Assembly (NCBI RefSeq): GCF_000754815.1
Contig: NZ_KN150747.1
Coordinates: forward strand, 1,457,908-1,521,907
Direction: 5' to 3'
Source: Yersinia ruckeri ATCC 29473
GTDB lineage: Bacteria; Pseudomonadota; Gammaproteobacteria; Enterobacterales; Enterobacteriaceae
DNA length: 64,000 bases
The notes beneath the pieces are model-generated. The model did no database searches, was not told the DNA's origin, and was given only the letters and a program-made list of their open reading frames with translations. Shown here piece by piece: positions 44,978-53,675 of this stretch (positions within the stretch are counted from its first letter, which is position 1; each line of letters starts with the position of its first letter). Position numbers and translations under genes: made by a program.

Positions 44978-46075
44978 ATGAATAATATAGTGATCAGCGA
45001 TCTGCTGAAAACGAAACCGATGGCTTTCGTCAGCGAGCAGCCAGTAGCCATTGATAATACGCCACAGCATACACCCACAGTCGTGCAGAGCATGGCTAAG
45101 TTTATGCATGAAGTATCCCCCCTGGTCGGGGGGGATTTACCGCTGGCAGACAATCTGGATCAGCTGTTAAGGGAAACTACGCTGGTGACTACAGAAAGTC
45201 ATGCCGTAGCCAATCTTGATAAGGCCATGCAACGTTACCAACGCAGTATGCAAGAGTCACAGTTTGATGATCAGCAGGTGGCGGAGGCAAGCCGTAATGT
45301 AAAGCATGCCGTCAACTATACGGTTGATGAATTTAGCCAAAAACAACGTCAACTTATCAAGAGTCTGTCTCAGGCTAGTAAGAACAGCGGCACGCAGCTA
45401 AGCAACTATCCAGCCCATATTGCCAATCTGGAGACTGTGGTTAAGGACGTTAAGGCAAACTTTCAGGATGTTTATTCTGAGGTGGTGAAGCAAGCTACGG
45501 AATACTTTAAAGATTTTAACCTGGCAATGAGCGAGTTAGATAAATGTATTGAGAGTGGAAGTGATGCCAATAAATTAAACTTTAAGAAAAGAAGCTTCGC
45601 CCGTGCTATAGAATTAATCATGTCGAAGTACAGTAATAATGATGATTTATATGACGGTAATGGCATCATATTGAATAATTCTTTCATTGACGCAAAATCT
45701 ATTTATGAATTTAAAGGAAGTGAGGAAGCGCTGACTTTCTGGCAAGAGAAATTATCGCCAACATTTAATGTAAAGAGAGATGGGGAGATGATAAAGATCT
45801 CACCTAATCTTGATACATTAAAAGATGTTTTTGAAAGTCTAAAAGGCCCGGATGGAAAAATAGAGCCATTTGTTTCAGAAAGAAATAATATATTAACCGC
45901 CACTTTCCAAGCCTGGCAGGCTGGCTTTGATAGCCTTAAAAATCGTCAACAAACGGCGATAAATCAATTGATGGAAAAATATCGTCATGATATTTCTACT
46001 TTTGATAATCTAATTCAGATTCTAATAAAATCCATTGATGATCATTTTAGATATAACGAAGGTTATTTCCGTTAG
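44978..46075 (+). CDS. yspD: Needle tip protein YspD (SipD/IpaD-like)
   Basis: YspD should cap the needle and organise translocator insertion. The 365-residue protein has an N-terminal region, then a long helical hairpin (SQKQRQLIKSLSQASKNSG ...) and the IpaD/SipD-type C-terminal helix (ATFQAWQAGFDSLKNRQQTAINQLMEKY). Base composition becomes more AT-rich towards its end and into yspA. Confidence 0.9.
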   Translation: MNNIVISDLLKTKPMAFVSEQPVAIDNTPQHTPTVVQSMAKFMHEVSPLVGGDLPLADNLDQLLRETTLVTTESHAVANLDKAMQRYQRSMQESQFDDQQVAEASRNVKHAVNYTVDEFSQKQRQLIKSLSQASKNSGTQLSNYPAHIANLETVVKDVKANFQDVYSEVVKQATEYFKDFNLAMSELDKCIESGSDANKLNFKKRSFARAIELIMSKYSNNDDLYDGNGIILNNSFIDAKSIYEFKGSEEALTFWQEKLSPTFNVKRDGEMIKISPNLDTLKDVFESLKGPDGKIEPFVSERNNILTATFQAWQAGFDSLKNRQQTAINQLMEKYRHDISTFDNLIQILIKSIDDHFRYNEGYFR

Positions 46076-46158
46076 TTTATTTTGACATGGTTACGCCATA
46101 TATTTATTACCCAGATGATTTTTCTGGGTAATATTTCATTATTGCCAGGAGATATTTT

Positions 46159-48501
46159 ATGCTACGTGCAAATGCGCCTTTCAGGCCGACGCCTCAAGTA
46201 AGACGTTCTCAGCCGGCGCAACCAACCTTATCTTCACCCACATTATCAACGACATTGTCGGGTATTAATCCTGGCGGAGCCGACGCAACGCTTCCGGCAA
46301 ATTGTGTTATCTCGCCAGGTAACGTCTGTAGTCAGCGCGGTGGAATAAAGAATACGCTTGATAGTGACTGTCATGATAATTTTCGTCATGCCATTGGTGG
46401 TGAGATTGCAGAAAAATATCACCAATATTCCTCTGCAATCAGTGCTAGCTGTGTCAGTGATGTTGTTCATATGGGTAATAAGAACGGCATTAAAATTATT
46501 GAACGATTATATTCTTTTGCATCTGAAGATACTAAGGTGGAATTGAAAAAAGAAATTCAATCATTTGCAAAGGCATTAACTGATAAAGCCAGCAGGAAAG
46601 AGAGTGAGGGGCGTAATAAAGATATAAACAAATTAATTAACACATTCAGTGTTCATTTGATTGATAAAGTCATCGGTAATGATCTTGATGGTTTTAAAGG
46701 TCATTATGAAAAGACGATGGTTGATCCTCAGTGCATCAAGATGATGGCTCCCTTTATTGCCAGCGAACAGTTGACGATACCCTTAGATAGTTCGTTATTT
46801 AATCAGCATAATATGCAGACGCGCCAGGCTAATACGGAGAGCTGTTTAAATAATGTAAAAGGGTTTGAAGGGAAGAATAAGGCGGGCGGAGCTTACATTA
46901 CAGATATGCTCAATCTTATGCAGCAGATTGAAAGCAAAGCTTCTTTTATCAATAGTTTCTCTCGTACTTCTGTCGAGTCTGCCATGTTACAGCAGAGCAA
47001 TGATGATGTTGATAGCATCATGCCATTTCCTCGATCAACTTTACCGCTGTCAGGTATTTAATCCCAACCACAAAATCATCCATTCTCTGGGACGGATGGT
47101 GTTAAAGACCCCAATAGGGATATACCGGCGGGAAGTGGTGAGAGTACGACAATTACTTATAATGATCACTCTACAGTTAATAACATCTATATCGAAGGGA
47201 ATACCGTTGAACCGGCAGGCTCGCCGCTAAACAGAGAGGGTTCCCATAAACTGGATGCCTTGGGTGATATGCTAAATTCACTCACTGATAAGATTCGTGA
47301 TTTATATCAGAAAATAGACAGTTTGAGCGCGGGTTCTGAAAATCCGGTGTTAAAACAATCTGTGGCGGCAATGAAACCAGAAAATATGGAGCCTCACAAG
47401 ACTAACCATACTGATGGTGTCATCTCAGCGACACGCTTATCGTCCAGCGGCGGTATTGTCAGTGAGGCGCCAGTGTTATCAGCTCCGGTGACGTTCTCTA
47501 ACCCGGCATCTGCGGTGGCTGAACATCGGATAAATACGCAGTCCACTGTTGCTCGCTCTGCTACTGAGCCATCATCACGAGTCTACCGTACAGAGATGAC
47601 CATCAATTTGGAGAGCGTCTCCCAGAAAACGATGAGCCAAACTGGCCGTGTATTGCCTTTAGCTGCGCCAGTAAAAATGATGGTTGAATCGACCACATTG
47701 CCGGCTTTATCTGAGTCTGAAGCGAAAAATACAGACAATCAGCCACTCGGTTTATCGGCACAGTTGGCTGAGGCGGCGGCTGAAGTCATTAAAGCAACCA
47801 GCGAAATGCTCAGTGCGGCTGAACCGGGTTTCACCTCGGCCAAAAACATAGAAAGCAATGTCTTGCCTTTATCAGAGCCGGTTAAAATGATGGCAGAATC
47901 TATGCCATTACCGACCTTACTTCAGTCTGAAGCGAAAAACATAGACAGTCAGCCGTCAACGTTATCTGCTCGCCTGTTTGAAGCGGCAACTGGGGTAATT
48001 AAGGCCACGGGTGAAATGATCGATGCGGCTGAACCGCGCCCAGTATCGGCAAAAGAGGCCCCCGGTTTGGCGGCAGATAATGTCCGCGAAAAAGTGACGC
48101 TGCGCCACCGTGAGTTTGAAAAACCGGTTGAAGAAAAAGCGCCTCTGGAATTTCAGGTTCTTGCCAGCCAGATGAAAGCAAGAAGAGAAAGCATGGGGAA
48201 TACCGGCAACGCGGCTGGCAGTCCCCTCCGCAATGTTTCCTTGTCGGCTCTTGGAAAGAGTTCAACGGCGGAGAATACTTTAGGGCTCGATAGGACAAAT
48301 ATCTCTGTGGCGGAATTCCAGCTTAAAAGTGGTGAATTAAGCTCTACGGATGAAGTGAAGGAAGTGAAGGCTCAAGGCTCTTTGCTAAAAAATATTTCCC
48401 GCAACGCCTCCGCTCCCGCACGAAGCTGGCCAACGGTTGAAACGGATAACCGCGTATTATTAACTGAAAGAGGAGCACTGCGTAAAAGTATTCCGAAATA
48501 A
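46159..48501 (+). pseudogene. yspA: Effector YspA (SipA-like), split by an in-frame TAA
   Basis: SipA-type effectors bind actin in the host cell. One frame runs from ATG 46159 to TAA 48499-48501, 780 codons, broken only by TAA at 47059-47061 (after LPLSGI). The next codons (SQPQNHPFSGTDGVKDPN...) stay open in the same frame for 479 more codons. Part 1 is 300 residues and helical; part 2 has two 70-residue repeats and a C-terminal tail. CAA to TAA would explain the stop. An internal ATG at 47260 has no clear ribosome site. As written the C-terminal, probably actin-binding, part would not be secreted with the N-terminal export signal. Confidence 0.8.
47647..48066 (+). repeat. Two 210-bp (70-residue) repeats in yspA
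   Basis: Residues encoded from 47647 (RVLPLAAPVKMMVES...) and from 47857 (NVLPLSEPVKMMAES...) align over 70 residues without a gap, with shared VLPL, PVKMM, SEAKN, LSA, EVIKAT/GVIKAT, EM and AAEP. The copies have diverged, so the duplication is old. Confidence 0.85.
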
Positions 48502-48563
48502 TCAGTAACTGATTACCGCTCCCGCGATTAAGATGAAATTTGTTAATTAGAACGGGTATAAGT

Positions 48564-48854
48564 ATGGGAACGTTAACCAATAACACTGTCGGTGATGGTA
48601 TTGTGGTGGAAAGCAGTTTCGATTGGTTTCAGCGCCAATTGAGGCTGATATCTATTAGCAATCCGTCGGAATATCGGCCTGAGTCTCGCTTGATCTTGGA
48701 TTTACATATAGATTCACTAGAAATGCTCGAGTTGGTCATTGCCGTGGAGAAAAAAACCGCCCGACCATTGGCAGATGACATATGGTTAGAGTGGACAACG
48801 ATCAAGGATGTGACTGATTATCTTGATTTAGCCAACGCAGAGCCAGTTAGGTAG
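48564..48854 (+). CDS. acpY: T3SS-associated acyl carrier protein (IacP-like)
   Basis: AcpY resembles IacP, an acyl carrier-like protein beside sipA that affects effector secretion in Salmonella. The 96-residue product has the phosphopantetheine site LDLHIDSLEMLELVIA (serine near residue 48). I chose ATG 48564; the TTG at 48540 is less likely. It follows yspA by 62 bases and is the last gene before a hairpin. Confidence 0.88.
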   Translation: MGTLTNNTVGDGIVVESSFDWFQRQLRLISISNPSEYRPESRLILDLHIDSLEMLELVIAVEKKTARPLADDIWLEWTTIKDVTDYLDLANAEPVR

Positions 48855-48855
48855 T

Positions 48856-48883
48856 CAGCAGGAAGGATGTTTCCTTCCTGCTG
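48856..48883 (+). terminator. Strong 12-bp hairpin after acpY
   Basis: CAGCAGGAAGGA (48856-48867) and TCCTTCCTGCTG (48872-48883) form a perfect stem with a four-base TGTT loop, two bases after the acpY stop. No clear T run follows, so it may be a weak terminator, an attenuator, or a barrier protecting the upstream mRNA. The AT-rich 180 bases after it probably contain a promoter for the chaperone-yspP pair; I could not place it. Confidence 0.65.
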
Positions 48884-49067
48884 TGATCTTCATTAAATTT
48901 ATTCCCTATATTAACTTTAAGCTTATTTATCACCTCATAATCATTATTTTATATTTTCCAATCGTAGCTCTATGAGACTGTTACGGGTAGCGACTAAGCT
49001 ATTTTTGATTTAAATATCAATAATAGATGTATTTAACTGCTCTATTTAATGGTTGCGGGAGAATAGC

Positions 49068-49502
49068 GTGGAACAGGATTTACAAAAATTTCATACTGCC
49101 ATTACTGAACTGCTTATTATTATGGGGTTTGAAGCCCCCGATCTTGATAGAAATCAAACGGTGATTACGTTAACCATTGATGATTTTTTTCAAATAGACT
49201 GCTGTGCCATTGATCAGGAATCATGGGTAGTCTCGGCCAATCTGGGCCCGGTTGAACGCTACAGTTTACCTAAGTTACAGTCTTATTTGAGGAAGAATTC
49301 CCCAACTGATTATATCTGGCAGCCGACGTTTTCCATTGATGAAACCAATAGATTGCTTTACTGGTTGCGCTTACCTCTAAATGGAATAGAAATGCCCATG
49401 TTGTTATCGATTATTACCGCGTTTATCTCTGATGTAAACGAACAGGCAACCATAGAAAATATATTTAACCTCTCATCTGATGGAGTCGCACGTTTATTAT
49501 AA
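49068..49502 (+). CDS. Class I T3SS chaperone for YspP (SicP-like)
   Basis: The 144-residue acidic protein has the CesT/SycH-like alpha/beta fold pattern (QKFHTAITELLIIMGF; VITLTIDDFFQIDCCAIDQES; LPLNGIEMPMLLSIITAFIS). It lies 11 bases before yspP, as sicP does before sptP, so it should hold YspP for export. I chose the GTG at 49068 because GGAG lies seven bases before it. Confidence 0.85.
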   Translation: MEQDLQKFHTAITELLIIMGFEAPDLDRNQTVITLTIDDFFQIDCCAIDQESWVVSANLGPVERYSLPKLQSYLRKNSPTDYIWQPTFSIDETNRLLYWLRLPLNGIEMPMLLSIITAFISDVNEQATIENIFNLSSDGVARLL

Positions 49503-49513
49503 ATGGAGTTTTT

Positions 49514-50818
49514 ATGGATAAAATTTCAAGGGTCACTTCTATTAAATTATGCAGTAAACTGAATGAATTGAATAAGGATGTTGATAAAATATACGCGGCG
49601 AAAGATCAGGTTTTGGGTTTAAGTAAAAGCGGAAAAGTGGTGATGTTCAATCATTTCAAGGCTTATCTTCACCCACGGCAGGTCAACCGTTTTCAGTGTG
49701 CTTATAATGGATTACCGTGCAAGAACAGTTTCTTTCCTACCAAGATAACGGTAGGGCATGCTGCATCAAGATTATCTAACCTATCGGGTGAGCAATTCAA
49801 CTTTCTCACACTTGAAAAAACGTATTATAATTATAATAAAATCAATGATAAAGAATCATTTTCGGCTGTCGATCCTAAAAGTACTTCTGAATATATAAAA
49901 AACAAATCAGTCGACTTTGCCGGGCATGGAAAAGGTCAAAAGCAGCAGGATGGATTGTATCAGGGCCGTTATATTAAAGGACTTTCACATTTTAAAGACA
50001 TACTGACTGCTTACGATACCATTGTTCGATCTGATGACGGGAAGTTATCACCGGTGAATAGACTGTCAGTGAATGGCGTAGAGGCTGGTTTTCGCAGAGA
50101 TTACCCGAAGCATGAGAGTCTGGGGCAACATTTTAATATTCTTTATAAAGAACGTCCATCGGTCAATGTCGTATTAGCGACTGATGAAGATATTACAGAA
50201 TATCGCCTTCCTCGCTATTTTGAACAAGAGGGGGATTATCAGTATGGCGATGAGACTTATCGGGTAAAGATCCTTGCTGAAAAGATATTAGCTGTCGGTA
50301 AATTACACGGCAAGGTCACGACTATAGCGATCGACAAAAATAAGGGTCAAGAACCGCCGTTAACGCTCTCAACTTTGCATATTAAAGATTGGAGGGATTT
50401 TGGTTCAGTCGATAACGCTGATATGGCGGCGATTACTGCGGAAATTGCTAACCTGCGTCAGATTTCCGGCCGCCCAGAGCATTGCACTATGATGCATTGC
50501 CGGGCTGGGGTAGGACGAACCGGCGTAATGGCGGCCTATCAAATGCTCAGCAATCCTGATAATCACTTTTGTCTGGATGAAATTGTGATCGGATTACGCC
50601 TGACGGGTAATAACCTGATGGTGCAAAATGATGAGCAATACCATTCATTGCGAAAAGCGGCAGAGAGCTTTAATAAGCCGATAACTTTTGCTGATAAACA
50701 GCAAGATAATAAAAAGGATAACCGACCTGCCGATGAGCGTTGGCAGACTCCGTTACCATTAGTCGTGCCTAAAAGTGACTATGCCAAAATATTGCAACAG
50801 AGGCTGAAAAATAGTTGA
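49514..50818 (+). CDS. yspP: Secreted protein tyrosine phosphatase effector YspP
   Basis: YspP dephosphorylates host phosphotyrosine, like YopH and the C-terminal half of SptP. The 434-residue protein has an N-terminal secretion/chaperone region and a phosphatase domain from about residue 160, with the P-loop MHCRAGVGRTGVMAA (catalytic cysteine near residue 322, arginine near 328) and a Q-loop-like NLMVQNDEQYH. The general-acid loop reads KDWRDFG: the aspartate is kept but the usual WPD proline is arginine. No SptP-like GAP domain is evident. Confidence 0.88.
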   Translation: MDKISRVTSIKLCSKLNELNKDVDKIYAAKDQVLGLSKSGKVVMFNHFKAYLHPRQVNRFQCAYNGLPCKNSFFPTKITVGHAASRLSNLSGEQFNFLTLEKTYYNYNKINDKESFSAVDPKSTSEYIKNKSVDFAGHGKGQKQQDGLYQGRYIKGLSHFKDILTAYDTIVRSDDGKLSPVNRLSVNGVEAGFRRDYPKHESLGQHFNILYKERPSVNVVLATDEDITEYRLPRYFEQEGDYQYGDETYRVKILAEKILAVGKLHGKVTTIAIDKNKGQEPPLTLSTLHIKDWRDFGSVDNADMAAITAEIANLRQISGRPEHCTMMHCRAGVGRTGVMAAYQMLSNPDNHFCLDEIVIGLRLTGNNLMVQNDEQYHSLRKAAESFNKPITFADKQQDNKKDNRPADERWQTPLPLVVPKSDYAKILQQRLKNS

Positions 50819-50892
50819 AGCTATCGACAGGTAAAGTGTCGCGATGGCCTATTTGTACATGTACGCATGATTAATTAATTGGCTTGTTTGTA

Positions 50893-50922
50893 AACGCCCT
50901 GCTAATAACAGGGCGTTTTTCT
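50893..50922 (+). terminator. Rho-independent terminator after yspP
   Basis: AACGCCCTG (50893-50901) pairs with CAGGGCGTT (50909-50917) around a CTAATAA-type loop and is followed by TTTTTC. It ends the rightward Ysa transcription unit and separates it from the convergent PepSY gene. Confidence 0.9.
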
Positions 50923-51634
50923 GTCTGTTATTGAGCTGTCTATTTGCGCATCTTCAAAGCAAGATTTTTTAATCTGTTAGCTTTTATCCAACACAATCCA
51001 TCAATAATCAGGAAGGCCGCCAGGCTGACTCCCATTAGGGGTAGACAGCAGGCCAGCAACAGGGTTGGGGTCAGGCATAGGACTTTACCCATCAACGTTA
51101 AGCGGCCAAGTGAGGACAGCAGGGAACCTTGTAGCGGGAAGCGTTGATGCTTAGGGCGACGTCGCCACCACATACTGTAGCCAATAACAATGGTACTGCA
51201 CAGGCCTGCACCAAAGGCGACCAACAAGAGTTGATTGGCCACGCCGAACAGAATGCCCATATGAGCATCAATGCCCCAGCGAATCAGTTTTGCTACCAGA
51301 GGAAACTGTTGAAAATTGAGCTGATCGACCACTTGCATCGTGGTGATATCAAACGCCCTTGCATCCACCTGCGTGGGCCAACTACGATCGATTTCGGTCA
51401 CGGTCCAAGCATGATTGGCACTGGCTCCGGGGCGAATTTCTACTCTGGCTGCGTCAATTCCTGCTAATCGGGCCTGTTCCAGTACCGCGTCATATCGCCA
51501 AAGTCGGTAGGACGGCATTGCCATCCCGGTAGAATGGGCATGGCAGTGAGGGGCGGGTTCTCCGTGGGGTGAATAGACCCGGGTTTCGTAGACACTTTTT
51601 TGCCTCATAATGGAGGCCTAATGAAGGAGTGTTT

Positions 51635-51913
51635 ATGTCAGTCAAAACGTTCACTGAAGAATTCAAAATTGAAGCTGTAAAACAGATTAACGAGCAGGGA
51701 TACCCTGTTTCTGAGGTTGCGGCACGACTTGGTGTTTCCACCAATAGCCTTTACGCATGGATCAAGCGTTACCAAAAACCCGAACCACAGCGCAAGCAGG
51801 ACGATGCCCTCCAGCACGAAGTAAAGCGCCTCAGGCAAGAACTTAAGCGGGTGACTGAAGAGCGAGATATTTTAAAAAAGGCCGCCGCGTACTTTGCAAG
51901 AACGTCAGGCTGA
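51635..51913 (+). CDS. IS3-family transposase OrfA
   Basis: The ~92-residue protein has the OrfA helix-turn-helix (FTEEFKIEAVKQINEQG, then VAARLGVSTNSLYAWIKRY) and a C-terminal coiled coil (HEVKRLRQELKRVTEERDILKKA). An AAGGAG box precedes the ATG at 51635. Confidence 0.9.
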   Translation: MSVKTFTEEFKIEAVKQINEQGYPVSEVAARLGVSTNSLYAWIKRYQKPEPQRKQDDALQHEVKRLRQELKRVTEERDILKKAAAYFARTSG

Positions 51914-52782
51914 AGTACGCCTTCATTAAAAAAATGTCGACCTTTTATGCGGTACGCCGGTTGTGTCTGGTTCTTGGCCTCCATTACAGCGGTTATTACC
52001 AGTGGCTAAAACGGCCTCAATCTCTGCGCGCCAGGCAAGATGAGCGCCAAACAGGCCTCATTAAACAACTGTGGCTTGAAAGTGGTACGGTTTATGGTTA
52101 TCGAAAAATCTGGCTCGACATGAAAGACTTGGGTGAGCGAGCTGGGCGTAACAGGATCGCGGGCCTAATGAGGCTTGCAGAGTTGGCTTCTCAAACCGGA
52201 TATCGGAAACGCCGCTATACGGCGGCGGAAAACATCAGTTGCCAACCCTAATTACCTTGAACGCCAGTTCATTGTTCCTACCCCCAATACGCATTGGGTG
52301 AGTGACATGACCTATATCAGAACGCATGAGGGATGGTTGTATCTGGCCGTTGTTCTCGATCTTTTCTCGCGTCGGGTTATCGGCTGGAGTATGGGGGGGC
52401 GAATGACAGCAGAGCTGGTGATGGACGCGTTGTTGATGGCAGTGTGGCGACGTAAACCAACGGCAAAAGTACTAATCCATTCGGATCAGGGCTCGCAATA
52501 TACGAGCGAAAGATGTCAGCATTTTATGACCGCTCACAATTTAAAAAGCAGCATGAGTCGCCGAGGTAATTGCCATGATAACGCGGTGGCTGAAAGCTTT
52601 TTTCAGTTGCTAAAACGAGAACGCATAAAGAAACGGATCTATAAAATAGAGAAGAAGCGAAGGCGGATATCTTCGATTATGTAGAGATGTTTTATAATGC
52701 TAAACGGCGTCACAGTGCCTGTGAAGATCAACCACCTGCAGTTTATGAAAGTGCCTGGTTCATGAGGCACGCAACCGTCTAG
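51914..52782 (+). pseudogene. IS3-family transposase OrfB with two frameshifts
   Basis: The product is readable in three pieces. The first ends near 52248 (RLCLVLGLHYSGYYQWLKRP...ENISCQP). The second has the DDE core (WVSDMTYIRT, HSDQGSQYTS, AESFFQLLKRE). After a second shift near 52645 the C-terminus EEAKADIFDYVEMFYNAKRR continues to a TAG at 52780-52782. Each shift is about one base. It should be inactive. Confidence 0.85.
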
Positions 52783-53623
52783 GAAACTGGGGTCTATTCA
52801 GGGGGCGGATTCTTCCGGGGTGAGTGCCGTAAGCAGTGAGGGTGTTTTCCATGCCAGCGTATCGCGCAAGAGTGAAATATTATCACCAGCCCATTTTGAC
52901 CATGTCAGGCCGGTAACGGAGATAAACAGTAATAAAGGCAGAAGCGTCAGACCAATCAGCATATGACGTCGGCGATTATGTTGTTTCGAGTGCCTAGCCT
53001 GATGTTTTTTACGGCGTTGCGCTGCCCACATAATGACACCACCTAGTGCTGCTACCCACATCCATGAGGCTGCCAACTCGCTGTAATTACGGCCAACATC
53101 ACCCAATAGCGCTCCGCTGTGCAGTTTATCCAGCCAGGTACGCAAGGGTAAGGAACCGCTGGAACCATATACCGCCATATCACCCAACACATCAAGAGTG
53201 ACCGGATCAATAAATATTGCCCGACTTTCACCGCTATTCAGCCCCGTAGCATTAAACATGACCCGAGTGCTTTCACCGCTGTGCGGCGCAGGGCGAACAG
53301 CAATAATATTGGCCTCTTTACCGACGGCTCGTTGGGCTACGGCGATTTGTTGCATTAATGGTTTAGCGGAACCTTCGCTGGCTGGATACAGCTGTTCCGC
53401 ATACAGTATTTTTTCAATATTGGGTGCAATGACATACAGGGTGCCGCTTAAAGCGGCAAAAAAAATAAACGGCGCAATAAAAAGGCCAATATAAAAATGC
53501 AGACGGGTTACCAGTGCCAGCCAGGCGGCGCGGCTTGAGGAAGTGATTGCGGTCATAAAATTTCCGATAGCGTTAAATAATATCAATAACCCGTTTTCTC
53601 CAAATTTTGCCGTACAAACGGGT

Positions 53624-53645
53624 GAGGCAGGGTTTCCCCTGCCTC
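53624..53645. terminator. Hairpin between chiY and the PepSY gene
   Basis: GAGGCAGGG and CCCTGCCTC form a 9-bp perfect stem with a four-base loop just downstream of chiY. The T run on the minus strand is weak, so it may be an inefficient terminator for chiY. Confidence 0.55.
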
Positions 53646-53675
53646 TTGTTAGAACGCGGTATTAATCTTGCTTAA

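Larger units (their letters stand above)
51570..52800 (+). mobile_element. IS3-family element inside the PepSY gene
   Basis: Ends are TGAATAGACCCGGGTTTCGTAGAC at 51570 (here the repeat is about 24 bp, imperfect) and its complement ending at 52800. The flanks share GGG (51567-51569 and 52801-52803), a 3-bp duplication typical of IS3-group elements. It encodes orfA and a twice-frameshifted orfB, so it no longer moves by itself. Confidence 0.9.
50940..53556 (-). pseudogene. PepSY-associated membrane protein gene, split by an IS
   Basis: The two halves encode a PepSY-TM protein of the type linked to iron/siderophore uptake or reductase functions. The N-terminal half (53556-52801) has LHFYIGLFIAPFIFFAALSG, a PepSY domain, and HMLIGLTLLPLLLFISVTG. 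The C-terminal half (51569-50940) has further helices (LLLVAFGAGLCSTIVIGYSMWW). Removing the 1231-bp IS and one GGG copy joins them in frame as ESAPHGEPAPHCHAHS, about 460 residues. The start at 53556 (MTAITSSSRAAW) is preferred. Confidence 0.88.

Noticed and set aside
44285-45109. A 274-codon open frame on the minus strand across yspC and yspD
   Set aside because: It is antisense to two recognised translocator genes, crosses their junction and has no credible motif or ribosome site.
46159-47061. Treating 46159-47061 and 47260-48501 as two separate genes
   Set aside because: Both are in one frame and the 198 bases between are open. The second has no ribosome site. A single interrupted yspA explains the data better.
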